Positions 26,343 through 34,067 are shown, counted from the first letter of the stretch. The stretch: 44,826 nt of DNA from Deltaproteobacteria bacterium (GCA_026388335.1 JAPLJZ010000126.1:1-44826); one strand, 5' to 3'. Notes: a model not told the origin generated them from the letters alone. Numbers and translations are program-made.

Positions 26343-27905
26343 TCAACGTCTCCAGCCCAGATCGAGGGGCAGGTTTTTCGGGGCTTCGATAACTACGCCG
26401 GTAGATACAATTTTTTTCTCTCCCGCCGGAATATCCAGCAGCCAGATCTGGCTGGTCGGGTTATTTTCAGATGCCTCAGGGCTGTTCTTGATGGCAATAT
26501 TAATACGTTCATCTCGCGATTGGGGCAGGGGTTCCTCCATGCGGACCCGCACCCCATAAGCACGTCCGTTAGCGATTTCGATCCGCCATTCCCAACGGAA
26601 AGTCTGTTTGTCGGCAAAAAAGGACTTCCCTCCCGCCGCCTGGCTGAGCAGAATGGATGATGCTTTGATTAAAGGATCGGCGCCGAAATATATGGTATCT
26701 TCCCGTCCCGTCAGGGAAAAGGGTCTTTTCCCGACCAGGGCGCCGTCGATCATGAATGACGCCGTTCCCCGGGGGATTTCTTTGTCTGCCTGAAACTGAA
26801 CGGACCCGCGGACAAATGTCTGATCGCCCTGGGAAGGTCTTGCCAAGTGGGTGAATTCCACCGGCCAGGTTTCTTCCTGGACCTGGATGCGTTGCTTAAT
26901 TCCTGCATTCAGTGATCGCTTCCCCAGGTTCCACACGTGAAAGGAGCTTTCCCTGCTCAGGCGAGGCGCCTCAATTGGATTGGCGGCAAGGGCTAACGGC
27001 GCTGGCGCCTCCTCGCTCATTATTTCCTTCTTTGCGCGGCGCTTGGTTTTATAGACCACCTCTTGATGCGGTTTGATTATCCAGGCGGGTAAAGCTTGCG
27101 GTGCAATAGTTGTGTTTGGTTGGAGAGTCGCCAATCGGACATCTACCTGACGCCAATCCTGACCGGAACTCTGCCAGATTTCCGCTTCCCAGGAAAAGAG
27201 GATGCGTTTTCTCAGGGGTTGCGCTTCCAGACGGTAAAGAGAGGTCCATCCGCAACCCGACATGGTATAGGTATATGTCAGCGTAGCTTCGGCAGCGGCA
27301 GGTCCTGACAATAGAACCGTTACCTCCCATACCGTTTCTTTTTTGCCGGCTGTAAGAGATAATTTATCTTGTAATTCCTTGACCTTTTTAGTTGTTTCCT
27401 CAAGTAAAGGTTCAAGGGCCAGTTTGTCCTGAACCATCTTCGTGATATTCTTCCCGATGGCATTGGACATGTTGCCGGCGTCGGCGATGGTCTTTACCCT
27501 GGCCTTGGTCTGCAACTGCCAGAACTGGATTTGAGTATCCAGGGCGCGGATACCGGCCTGAAGCCTGTTCTGTTCTCTTTTGAGTTCCTCAAGTTTTCTC
27601 CTCATGGCAACGATGCCTTGGTCATCCTGAGGGATTATCTGACGCCAGGTCTGGTCCACGATGGTCAAAGAGGCGGGACTTGTGAGCTGAGTCGCCAGGG
27701 TATCGGGATCCGCCTGGCCGGAAATCGTGATGGTGGCTTGCCTCAAATTGCTGTCTATCGGTTTGAGTCGAACCTTCTGTACCTCTTTGACTTGCGCTGA
27801 CTGCGGATAAAATGTCACCTCAACCGGGGCGGCAAACAAGTGTAAAGGGAACAGAAAAAGGGCGAATATGACGGCGAACAATATTTGCTGGGCGCTTCTA
27901 TTCAT
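26343..27905 (-). CDS. Secreted DUF4139 (MuiA-like) protein
   Basis: 520 residues from ATG 27905, which has AGGAGG upstream; a frame extension of 20 codons is ignored. An N-terminal signal peptide (NRSAQQILFAVIFALFLFPL then AAP) directs export. The DUF4140 domain follows with VTFYPQSAQVKEVQKV, then a coiled coil (about 100-190), then the DUF4139 beta domain containing YTYTMSGCGWTSLYRLEA and the terminal LDIPAGEKKIVSTGVVIEAP. Members are called mucoidy-inhibitor MuiA-like, but no biochemical role is established. It is probably periplasmic. The gene is monocistronic or leads from the upstream amidohydrolases, 68 bases away. Confidence 0.85.
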   Translation of the reverse strand: MNRSAQQILFAVIFALFLFPLHLFAAPVEVTFYPQSAQVKEVQKVRLKPIDSNLRQATITISGQADPDTLATQLTSPASLTIVDQTWRQIIPQDDQGIVAMRRKLEELKREQNRLQAGIRALDTQIQFWQLQTKARVKTIADAGNMSNAIGKNITKMVQDKLALEPLLEETTKKVKELQDKLSLTAGKKETVWEVTVLLSGPAAAEATLTYTYTMSGCGWTSLYRLEAQPLRKRILFSWEAEIWQSSGQDWRQVDVRLATLQPNTTIAPQALPAWIIKPHQEVVYKTKRRAKKEIMSEEAPAPLALAANPIEAPRLSRESSFHVWNLGKRSLNAGIKQRIQVQEETWPVEFTHLARPSQGDQTFVRGSVQFQADKEIPRGTASFMIDGALVGKRPFSLTGREDTIYFGADPLIKASSILLSQAAGGKSFFADKQTFRWEWRIEIANGRAYGVRVRMEEPLPQSRDERINIAIKNSPEASENNPTSQIWLLDIPAGEKKIVSTGVVIEAPKNLPLDLGWRR

Positions 27906-27973
27906 TATCAATCCTCCTAAGACAATCATGGAGGTCATCATAGGGAGGATGGGATGGGATGTCAAATAATTAT

Positions 27974-29320
27974 TTAGATAAAGGAGTGTTTTATGTCATG
28001 GGCAATCTTAATGACATTATCCATGACCTCTTCCAGATCAACCGTCAAAAGTCGGTGGTCCTTCATAACGATCTTGCCATTGATGATACTCGTCTGTACA
28101 TCGGCGCCCGAGGCGGCGTAGACAAGCTGGGAGCAGACGTTATAAACAGGCGTCAAATGCGGTTTCTTTAGATCGACGATGATCAGATCCGCCTTCTTGC
28201 CAACTTCGATGGATCCGATCAGGCGATCCAGGCCCAGGACTCTGGCCCCACCCCTCGTTGCCATCTTCAGTACCGTTCGGGCGTCCATGATGGACGGATC
28301 GTTTTTTATAACCTTATGTAATTTTGCGGCGGAATCCATTTCGCCAAACATGTCGTGATCGTTATTGCTGGCGCAGCCGTCCGTGCCCAGTCCCACATCG
28401 ATACCGGCGGCAAGCATCTCAGGAATTGGCGCCACACCAGCGGCAAGCTTCATGTTGCTCTGCGGATTATGTGAAACCTTCACGTGGTTTGCCGCAAGAC
28501 AGGCGATTTCCCCTGCATCGAGCCAGTTGCAATGGACCGCCACGGTCATATCGTCCAGGACCCCCAGGGCATCGAGGTGGTGCACCGGGGTGTTGCCGTA
28601 ACGGTTCATGAGGATTTCTTTTTCATCGCTTGTTTCCGCCAGATGGATAATGAAGGGGACGGCATGGCGACGGGCGACCTCCTTGATGGCGCGGATCGTT
28701 TGTGGGGAACAGGTGTATGGGGAATGACAGAAGAGGGCAGGGGTGATCATCGGTCTTTCCGACAGCCATTTGCCGAGGAAATTTTCCGCCGCCTGCATGT
28801 GTCTTTCAATCTCGGCTTCAGCGACGTGGTCCACATCTGCGTCCAGGAAGCCCATTCCCGGCACGCAGCGGATACCGCTCTTGTGGGCGGCCTGGGCCAC
28901 ACTGCTCTCGAAAAAGTATCCGTCGCAAAAGGTTGTCGTTCCCGACAACAGCATCTCCGCAATCCCAAGCAGGGTGCCCGCATAGACCATTTCCCGGTTG
29001 ACATACTTTCTCTCGGCAGGGAAGATATGGTTGTTTAGCCAGTCCATCAAGGGAAGATCGTCGGCAAGGCCGCGAAAACAGACCATGGGAACATGGGTAT
29101 GAGTATTGACAAGGCCCGGGAGAATGACGCAACCCTCGGCGTGGATGATTTCTTTCGGCGCGTAGAGACTTACCAGGGGGGCATGGGCTTCCTCGATGAA
29201 AAGAATCTCCCCGTCGCGAATGCCGATGAGGGGGTCTTCAATAATCGCATTATCTTCGGCAAGAGTGAGGAGTTTGCCGCCCTGAATCAGAATATCAAGA
29301 GGTGCGCTGCAATGGTTCAT
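27974..29320 (-). CDS. mtaD: 5'-methylthioadenosine/S-adenosylhomocysteine deaminase (copy 1)
   Basis: 448 residues, amidohydrolase superfamily. Metal ligands are visible as NTHTH (strand 1), HLAETSDE, AVHCNW and the Asp in LGTDGCASNN, the layout of the MTA/SAH deaminase family (Zn enzymes deaminating methylthioadenosine or S-adenosylhomocysteine). The C-terminal beta-sandwich closes with GKKADLIIVDLKKPHLTP. The start at 29320 lacks a clear ribosome site, so expression may depend on coupling to the upstream paralog, whose stop is nine bases away. With the second copy it forms a tandem duplication; the copies differ clearly over their length, so the split is old and may reflect different substrates. 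Confidence 0.88.
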   Translation of the reverse strand: MNHCSAPLDILIQGGKLLTLAEDNAIIEDPLIGIRDGEILFIEEAHAPLVSLYAPKEIIHAEGCVILPGLVNTHTHVPMVCFRGLADDLPLMDWLNNHIFPAERKYVNREMVYAGTLLGIAEMLLSGTTTFCDGYFFESSVAQAAHKSGIRCVPGMGFLDADVDHVAEAEIERHMQAAENFLGKWLSERPMITPALFCHSPYTCSPQTIRAIKEVARRHAVPFIIHLAETSDEKEILMNRYGNTPVHHLDALGVLDDMTVAVHCNWLDAGEIACLAANHVKVSHNPQSNMKLAAGVAPIPEMLAAGIDVGLGTDGCASNNDHDMFGEMDSAAKLHKVIKNDPSIMDARTVLKMATRGGARVLGLDRLIGSIEVGKKADLIIVDLKKPHLTPVYNVCSQLVYAASGADVQTSIINGKIVMKDHRLLTVDLEEVMDNVIKIAHDIKHSFI

Positions 29321-29329
29321 GATAATTGG

Positions 29330-30658
29330 TTATGGCTTTCTCAGGCTTTCCCGGACTTTCAACGCTATCTGGTTGACCCGTTCCATGGCTTCCGGTTCAT
29401 TGATCGTCAGGAGACGGCGGTTTTCCATGACTAACTTACCGTTGATAATGGAGGTGTCCACATCCGCTCCCCTGACAGCGTAAACAAGGTGGGAGTACGC
29501 ATTGTACATAGGGGTTAGATGAGGTTTCCGGGTATTGATCAGAATGACGTCGGCCTTTTTTCCTGCTTCAAGGACGCCGGTTAAATGGCCCATCCCCAAT
29601 GCCTGCGCCCCGTTTCGGGTAGCCATTTTAACTACGGTGGGGGCGGGCAGGACGGTAGGATCCAGGGTGGCGACTTTTGCCAGTTTTGCTGCCGTATCCA
29701 TCTCCTGGAACAAATCCAGGTTGTTATTGCTGGCGCAGCCATCCGTGCCGAGGGCGACATCAAGGCCAAGTTTCAGCATCTGAGCGACGGGCGCGATGCC
29801 GGAGGCCAGTTTCATATTGCTTTCCGGATTGTGGACGACCTTGCAGCCGTGATCCGCAAATATCCGCATGTCCTCTTCATCCATACAGACACCATGAAAG
29901 ACAATCAATTGTTCGTCAAGATAACCGATATCCTTAAGAAAGTGCGTTGCTTTCTTTCCATATTTATCCATCAACTGTTGAACCTCGGCGCTGTTTTCAA
30001 GATAATGCACGCCGATGGGAACGTTATATTCCCTCGCAAGGTCTTTAGCGTCCTTGAGAAGGGTCGGCGAGCAGGTATAAAGAGAATGAGGCTCGACAAC
30101 GATCTGCACAAGCGGGTCGCCGGACCATTTTTCAATGAGTTTCCTGGTGTAGTTTATACCTTCCGCGGGAGTTTTGAAATTTGGGGAAGGAAAGTCAAAA
30201 AGGACCTCCCCAACAAGGCATCTCATCCCGGCGTGTTTTGCTGCGGAAGCAGTTTCATCCTCGAAGATGTACATATCACAGAAAGTGGTGGTGCCGGATT
30301 TGATCATTTCTGCGCAGGCCAGCATACTCCCCCAATAGGCAAGCTCCGGAGATACATTTCTGGCTTCGGCGGGAAAGATATAGTCGTTCAGCCAGGTCAT
30401 GAGATCCATGTCATCGGCAATGCCCCGGAAGCAGGTCATGGCGGCGTGGGTATGGCCATTGACCAAACCCGGCATGACAATACAGTTACGGGCGGATATT
30501 TCCTTTTTCCCCCGGTACATTTTTTTTATGTCTTCCGTATTGCCCAAGTCAACTATCTTATCATTTTCAATGACAAGGGCGCCATGATCGTAGATGGTTC
30601 CCGAGTTATCCATGGTGACGATCAGCCCTTCGGTGATCAAGATATCGACTTCATGCAT
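29330..30658 (-). CDS. mtaD: 5'-methylthioadenosine/S-adenosylhomocysteine deaminase (copy 2)
   Basis: 442 residues, paralog of the next gene and first in the pair. NGHTHAAMTCFRGIADDMDL carries the HxH, with HYLENSAE in place of the HLAETSDE of copy 1, VFHGVCMDEED, and LGTDGCASNNNLDLFQEMDTA. The strand-5 His is kept, with Leu-Glu-Asn instead of Ala-Glu-Thr after it, which hints at a different substrate pocket. The ribosome site AAGGGGG lies at good distance before ATG 30658. Both enzymes would recycle SAM-derived nucleosides in the cytoplasm. The tRNA-Leu gene lies upstream on the opposite strand. Confidence 0.88.
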   Translation of the reverse strand: MHEVDILITEGLIVTMDNSGTIYDHGALVIENDKIVDLGNTEDIKKMYRGKKEISARNCIVMPGLVNGHTHAAMTCFRGIADDMDLMTWLNDYIFPAEARNVSPELAYWGSMLACAEMIKSGTTTFCDMYIFEDETASAAKHAGMRCLVGEVLFDFPSPNFKTPAEGINYTRKLIEKWSGDPLVQIVVEPHSLYTCSPTLLKDAKDLAREYNVPIGVHYLENSAEVQQLMDKYGKKATHFLKDIGYLDEQLIVFHGVCMDEEDMRIFADHGCKVVHNPESNMKLASGIAPVAQMLKLGLDVALGTDGCASNNNLDLFQEMDTAAKLAKVATLDPTVLPAPTVVKMATRNGAQALGMGHLTGVLEAGKKADVILINTRKPHLTPMYNAYSHLVYAVRGADVDTSIINGKLVMENRRLLTINEPEAMERVNQIALKVRESLRKP

Positions 30659-30739
30659 CTGCTGCCCCCTTCAGTCCTTCAGTGTTTGGCGAAGTTTGCA
30701 TATCTCTGAGAAAATGTCCAGAGGGAGTAGATGAAATTC

Positions 30740-30768
30740 TTGACATGAATTGCGGGAAATAATATTGA
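30740..30768 (+). promoter_or_regulatory. Promoter of the tRNA-Leu gene
   Basis: TTGACA at 30740-30745 is a perfect -35 box, and TATTGA at 30763-30768 with a 17-base spacer is an acceptable -10. The tRNA begins 16 bases later, which fits a stable-RNA promoter. Confidence 0.6.
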
Positions 30769-30784
30769 TACGAAAACAGATAAG

Positions 30785-30872
30785 GCCTGGGTGGCGGAAC
30801 TGGTAGACGCAAGGGACTTAAAATCCCTCGACGCTTGACGTTGTGAGGATTCGATTTCCTCCCCAGGCACCA
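30785..30872 (+). tRNA. tRNA-Leu (anticodon TAA)
   Basis: 88 bases including an encoded CCA. Acceptor GCCTGGG pairs with CCCAGGC, the D-arm is GGCGGAACTGGTAGACGC, and the anticodon arm AGGGACTTAAAATCCCT has loop anticodon TAA. The class II variable arm CGACG-CTTGA-CGTTG and T-arm GAGGATTCGATTTCCTC are normal. It serves as integration target: bases from 30815 to just past the CCA are repeated at 32063-32122. It is read toward the inserted element. Confidence 0.97.
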
Positions 30873-30880
30873 ATAAAAAC

Positions 30881-30920
30881 AAGCGGTTAGACACATAGTC
30901 TGACCGCTTTTTCTTTTTTC
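30881..30920 (+). terminator. Intrinsic terminator after tRNA-Leu
   Basis: AAGCGGTTAGAC and GTCTGACCGCTT form a 12-bp stem (one wobble) with an ACATA loop, followed by TTTTCTTTTTTC. It lies inside the inserted element, so the element brings its own terminator for the tRNA it occupies. Confidence 0.9.
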
Positions 30921-30992
30921 AGAAAAATCTTGGCGGAAGAATGGCGGAAGAAAAATCCCCTGTCAAAGACAAGGGATTCACAAGGGACTTTT

Positions 30993-31117
30993 GGCAGGGC
31001 AGGGATTTGCACCCTGCATTGCAGACTCGGCTTACCCTGCTTGACGGGTCTTTCTATGAGTGCCTGACACATTTCTGTGCTGTCGCTAACCCGGCGATAC
31101 CTATTCCGCCACCTGCC
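30993..31117 (-). ncRNA. tRNA-like structured sequence, 125 bases
   Basis: Read on the minus strand it begins GGCAGGTGGCGGAATAGGTA and ends with a T-arm-like CAGGGTGCAAATCCCTG plus CCTGCC that pairs with the 5' end. The D-arm closely follows tRNA-Leu. In between there are about 80 bases with a CACA-GAAA-TGTG hairpin and a CGGGT/ACCCG stem, but no convincing 7-base anticodon loop, and the total is too long for a normal tRNA. It may be a decayed or element-borne tRNA-like molecule. No CCA is encoded. Confidence 0.4.
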
Positions 31118-31498
31118 TTAAATATTGTGAGACATAGAAAAAGTAGTATGGTTTGATTCGTTTTTGATAACTATTTTTTGTAATTTCTTGAATAAAATAA
31201 AAATTTCAACATCACTTATATTTCTTCCATATTTTATTGGGTAAACAAAGTCTTCTGAGTCTTCTGATATGTTTTTGTCTAAATAACCCATAGTTAAGGG
31301 ATGGGGAAGTCTTGGATAAAAATACAATTTATCTCCAAGTTTAAAATTATATTTGTATTTTGATTGGAATAAATACGCTCTGATACTATATGTTGAATTG
31401 TAAATATCATCTATTAAAACAGCCCAATAATATTTTTCTGGCATACATTTTTGAACAAAAATCCCGATTGCTAATTGACCAACTGTTCTGAAAGCCAA
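31118..31498 (-). CDS. Hypothetical protein in the tRNA-Leu element
   Basis: 126 residues, strongly AT-rich DNA, rich in Tyr, Phe, Ile and Lys. The protein appears soluble and beta-rich (KLGDKLYFYPRLPHPLTMGY); no domain was recognised. The start at 31498 has only a weak GAG upstream; an internal Met at residue 19 (MPEKYYWAVLIDD) is an alternative. It lies divergent to the 96-residue gene, with about 100 bases of promoter-like AT-rich DNA between them. As cargo of a small element without an integrase it could be a defence or maintenance gene, but this is only context. Confidence 0.5.
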   Translation of the reverse strand: MAFRTVGQLAIGIFVQKCMPEKYYWAVLIDDIYNSTYSIRAYLFQSKYKYNFKLGDKLYFYPRLPHPLTMGYLDKNISEDSEDFVYPIKYGRNISDVEIFILFKKLQKIVIKNESNHTTFSMSHNI

Positions 31499-31599
31499 TT
31501 CAACTCGGGACTATTGTTTGAACAGTTAATTATTGATTATATTATCATTTTAGCATATAGGAAAAATCTGTCAATGTGGATAACTGAAAGGAGGGGGAT

Positions 31600-31890
31600 A
31601 TGATCAAGCTGACATACGGAGGACAGTTTAATGAAATGGATTTAGTGGCTCACATTAAAGCATCAAATCGCAAATACATAATTCAAGGCCAGCAAGCGGT
31701 ATCTCTCAATAATCATACCAAGCCAAACTCTTTGGACTATTGGCTTCGGCAATTTGGATCAAACCCTGACACCAAGCAAGCGGATAAGTGCGTTATTGGT
31801 TTATTGGTTGCCACGGGGCTGTTCAAGGAAGTTAGCAGTCTTCCTTGCCCCGATACTGGTAGGCTAGTCAAGGGGCTGATTCTCATTTAA
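31600..31890 (+). CDS. Small hypothetical protein in the tRNA-Leu element
   Basis: 96 residues, with a very strong ribosome site (AAAGGAGGGGG) before ATG 31600, so it is probably translated. It has a compact alpha/beta look, with VAHIKASNRKYIIQGQQAVS and DKCVIGLLVATGLFKEV; no membrane helix and no known motif. The terminal half resembles a small winged-helix-like layout, but this is too vague to call. It may regulate the divergent gene. Confidence 0.6.
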   Translation: MIKLTYGGQFNEMDLVAHIKASNRKYIIQGQQAVSLNNHTKPNSLDYWLRQFGSNPDTKQADKCVIGLLVATGLFKEVSSLPCPDTGRLVKGLILI

Positions 31891-32382
31891 TACGCCGTAG
31901 GAACATTTAGGAATATCCTCTTTTCGGCGGAAATACGGCGGAAGAAAACAGTTAAAAATAGCATTTTTTGTTCTCAAATCTTCCTAAATATTATTAGGCA
32001 AAATACTAACGTATTCAAATAGATATAGCATTTTCAGCAACTTACAAAAACACGTCTTTAAAGACTTAAAATCCCTCGACGCTTGTCGTTGTGAGGATTC
32101 GATTTCCTCCCCAGGCACCAATTAAAAACAGGGGCTTACATGGTCATTGCTGACCGGTAGGCCCTTTGTTGTTTCTGCCGGCTGTCCGATTTTTCCCCAC
32201 TCTCTCCCCACTTTTGGAAATCCTGTGGCCTTTCCCAGGTAAAAAAAGAGGGGCAACCTTGCCTTGGTCAACCCCCTATTTCAACGCCAAATAAATTTTG
32301 ACTTACAAAATCACTTGCCTTATATTCACCAACGATCAAAATCTATTTCTTAATCATTCCTGAACTCTGAATGGAGGATCTC
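31891..32382. other. Right end of the element and gene-free flank
   Basis: No coding frame is supported. It contains the two GGCGGAA motifs (31925-31948), an inverted repeat ATTTAGGAA/TTCCTAAAT near 31912 and 31981, a 12-bp palindrome GTCTTTAAAGAC (32054-32065) that straddles the start of the right repeat, the tRNA-Leu 3' half (32063-32122), a bulged hairpin GGGGCTTAC...GTAGGCCC with a TTTGTTG tail near 32131-32166 that is probably the original tRNA terminator, and a second imperfect hairpin near 32230-32275. Confidence 0.6.
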
Positions 32383-32832
32383 ATGAAAAAAACCGGTATT
32401 TTCCTAATCATCTTCCTGTCTTTCCTTTGCAACGAGTTTGCATATGGCAAGGACCGACTGGTCATTATCTTTAAAGATGGGACATCACAGAGAGTCACAC
32501 TTGCAGGACCCGCTAACAGTATAAAAAGTATCAATCTCCAGGGAGCGATCTCCACGAGTGGCCGCGGCCAGATTGCTATTGTAGCTGGCACATACGGAAA
32601 GAATTGCGGCGCCGCATACGGGAATAAAACTGAGCATCTTGCTCAGGCATGCAATGGTAAGAGACATTGTGAATACATCATTGACTCCAAAATCATCGGC
32701 GATCCAGTATTAGGCTGCAGCAAGGATTACTTCGCCGAATGGAACTGCGGTAACGATCAAATATTGCGCAGCATGTTGGTTTCTCCTGAAGCTGGATTCG
32801 AAAAGAAAATTACCCTGACATGCCCACAATAA
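32383..32832 (+). CDS. Secreted protein with SUEL-lectin-like domain
   Basis: 149 residues from ATG 32383; the upstream ATG at 32371 contains the GGAGG that serves this start. A signal peptide (KKTGIFLIIFLSFLCNEFAYG) is followed by a short beta stretch (RLVIIFKDGTSQRVTL) and then by a domain resembling SUEL/D-galactoside- and rhamnose-binding lectins: GTYGKNCG, AQACNGKRHCEYIIDSKIIG, DPVLGCSKDYFAEWNC. The Cys spacing C-N-G-K-x-x-C and the GDP-x3-C box are the family marks. Sugar binding at the cell surface is likely but untested. It heads a run of small envelope proteins. Confidence 0.7.
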   Translation: MKKTGIFLIIFLSFLCNEFAYGKDRLVIIFKDGTSQRVTLAGPANSIKSINLQGAISTSGRGQIAIVAGTYGKNCGAAYGNKTEHLAQACNGKRHCEYIIDSKIIGDPVLGCSKDYFAEWNCGNDQILRSMLVSPEAGFEKKITLTCPQ

Positions 32833-32906
32833 TGGGTACGCGCGGGAATGTTCATTGACTTTCTTTTTATCTACGCTTATTGTTTCGACCATGGAGGGCG
32901 TATCTC

Positions 32907-33134
32907 ATGAAATCGGTATTGATGGCGACATTGATTGTGGGGGCTATGGTTATCGGTGGATGTGCACACAGCACCAAGGATATTGATTTAAGCAAAGTTG
33001 AGCCTGCTTGTGCGCAGCGATGTTCTATTTCGCATTCTCGGTGTGCCTCAGAGATGAATATGATGAGCAGTCCTATGATGAGCAAATGTAATGAGGCCTA
33101 CGATACATGCGTAGGGGCTTGTCCGGCTAAATAA
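32907..33134 (+). CDS. Small Cys-rich lipoprotein (twin CX3C)
   Basis: 75 residues from ATG 32907, preceded by GGAGGG. The lipobox VIGGC follows a typical signal helix, so the mature protein is a lipid-anchored 54-residue chain. It carries ACAQRC and TCVGAC, two CX3C motifs, plus two more Cys, with a Met-rich loop between (MNMMSSPMMSKC). The paired CX3C pattern suggests a disulfide-stapled helical hairpin. No known family. A convergent gene (33202) encodes a lipoprotein of similar design. Confidence 0.7.
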   Translation: MKSVLMATLIVGAMVIGGCAHSTKDIDLSKVEPACAQRCSISHSRCASEMNMMSSPMMSKCNEAYDTCVGACPAK

Positions 33135-33162
33135 TACTCCTTTCCTCTCACTACCCATAAAA

Positions 33163-33186
33163 AGGCGGATGCTCTCACACCCGCCT
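33163..33186 (-). terminator. Intrinsic terminator between convergent lipoprotein genes
   Basis: AGGCGGATG and CACCCGCCT form a 9-bp stem with one mismatch and a six-base loop; on the minus strand it is followed by five T, ending the 33202-33414 transcript. Confidence 0.65.
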
Positions 33187-33201
33187 CCGTCAATAAATGT
33201 T

Positions 33202-33414
33202 TCAGTATTTCGAATATCCTTTTGAGTCCATACATTCTTTGAAGCAGACCTCGTATGTATATGCTCCCTGATTATTTTGATAAAAACTGCATTTGTGCTC
33301 GCATCCATCTTTGACTGATTGTGGGGCCTTAATTCCTTCTACGTCACGCCATGTGGCACATCCGGATAACATAGCAATAACGGCAAGCAGTAGAAATATT
33401 TTTGTAATTTGCAT
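33202..33414 (-). CDS. Small Cys-rich lipoprotein (twin CX3C), second type
   Basis: 70 residues from ATG 33414, chosen for its AAGGAG site and because it gives a clean lipoprotein signal (MQITKIFLLLAVIAMLSGC). The mature part has GCEHKC and VCFKEC, again two CX3C motifs separated by an aromatic loop (SFYQNNQGAYTY). It shares the architecture, though little sequence, with the 32907 lipoprotein. An upstream Met would add 24 residues before the signal and is less likely. Function unknown; outer-membrane or periplasmic anchoring is inferred. Confidence 0.7.
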   Translation of the reverse strand: MQITKIFLLLAVIAMLSGCATWRDVEGIKAPQSVKDGCEHKCSFYQNNQGAYTYEVCFKECMDSKGYSKY

Positions 33415-33486
33415 CGTCACTCGCTCCTTCATGAGAATTCGGCATAAATCACCAAGACTATAGATACTTACGTATAATCTTTTCAT

Positions 33487-34047
33487 CTATTTGCCAGACC
33501 GCACCGGGAGGGCTCGGGTGCTGCTGGCATGTGACTGTGGTTTCCAATACCAGCTGCCAGTGTTGAAACTAAAGTAGGCAGCCTCGGAACCACGTGTTTC
33601 TGATGCCCACGGAGCATAACAGGTAAGATCAATCAATTCCGTGGCAACATGGATATTGTAAACTGTATTACATACTGCTGGCCGTGATTTGCTGCTTTCA
33701 TATAACCCCTTCAGCTCGTCCAAAGTTGGCATTCGCCAGTCTGTATACCCGCCTCCACGGTAGTTCACGCAATAGCTCTCAGCTTTCTTCCAGCTAATAC
33801 CACTCCCGTTATCCCTCACCACCCACATCAGTTTAGTCTTTGTGTCTAAAACCGTCCCATCGTTATATGCAATGAACCGGCTTTTGCTTTGGATTTGTGG
33901 AGTAGCCTGTTTTTGTTCATCTGCCGAACGATTTCCAAACGTGACAACTACCATGACGACAATAATAACGATCAGGATCACCGCAATAGGAACCCAAAAT
34001 TTCCTTTTTGCAGGTTGTGCTTTTTTAATGATCGTTTCCTCATCCAT
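33487..34047 (-). CDS. Membrane-anchored DUF1566 (Lcl-type) protein
   Basis: 186 residues: a short cytoplasmic tail, one membrane helix (about 18-37), then a periplasmic DUF1566/Lcl C-terminal domain starting at RFIAYNDGTVLDTKTKLMWV with GGYTDWRMPTLDELKGLYE and ending with a Trp-containing strand and ALPVRSGK. The domain is shared with the neighbouring caspase-like protein (both read DGTVLD-K-LMW, ISW-A-SYC-NY, WRMPT and ALPVR), so one is a duplicate of the other. Lcl domains occur in surface proteins, in some cases with collagen- or polysaccharide-binding roles; here the ligand is unknown. AGGAG precedes the start, 20 bases after the upstream gene. Confidence 0.8.
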   Translation of the reverse strand: MDEETIIKKAQPAKRKFWVPIAVILIVIIVVMVVVTFGNRSADEQKQATPQIQSKSRFIAYNDGTVLDTKTKLMWVVRDNGSGISWKKAESYCVNYRGGGYTDWRMPTLDELKGLYESSKSRPAVCNTVYNIHVATELIDLTCYAPWASETRGSEAAYFSFNTGSWYWKPQSHASSTRALPVRSGK

Positions 34048-34067
34048 GACTTTCTCCTGACCAGAAT

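Larger units (their letters stand above)
30815..32122. mobile_element. Mini integrative element in tRNA-Leu
   Basis: Direct repeats of 60 bases (30815-30874 and 32063-32122, one mismatch at 30838/32086, in the loop of the variable arm) flank about 1.19 kb of AT-rich DNA. The repeat starts in the anticodon arm and runs through the CCA, the classic attachment pattern of tyrosine-recombinase elements. The left copy keeps the complete tRNA; the right copy is only the 3' half. Paired GGCGGAAG motifs lie inside both ends (30931-30952 and 31925-31948) and may be recombinase arm sites. No integrase gene is present, so it is a remnant or an element mobilised in trans. Cargo: two small unknown genes. 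Confidence 0.85.

Noticed and set aside
29585-30709. A 374-codon open frame on the + strand
   Set aside because: It is antisense to the MTA/SAH deaminase gene, shows no domain and has no start signal.
30887-31156. Small frames on both strands near the tRNA-Leu insert
   Set aside because: They overlap the terminator and the tRNA-like sequence and have no independent coding evidence.
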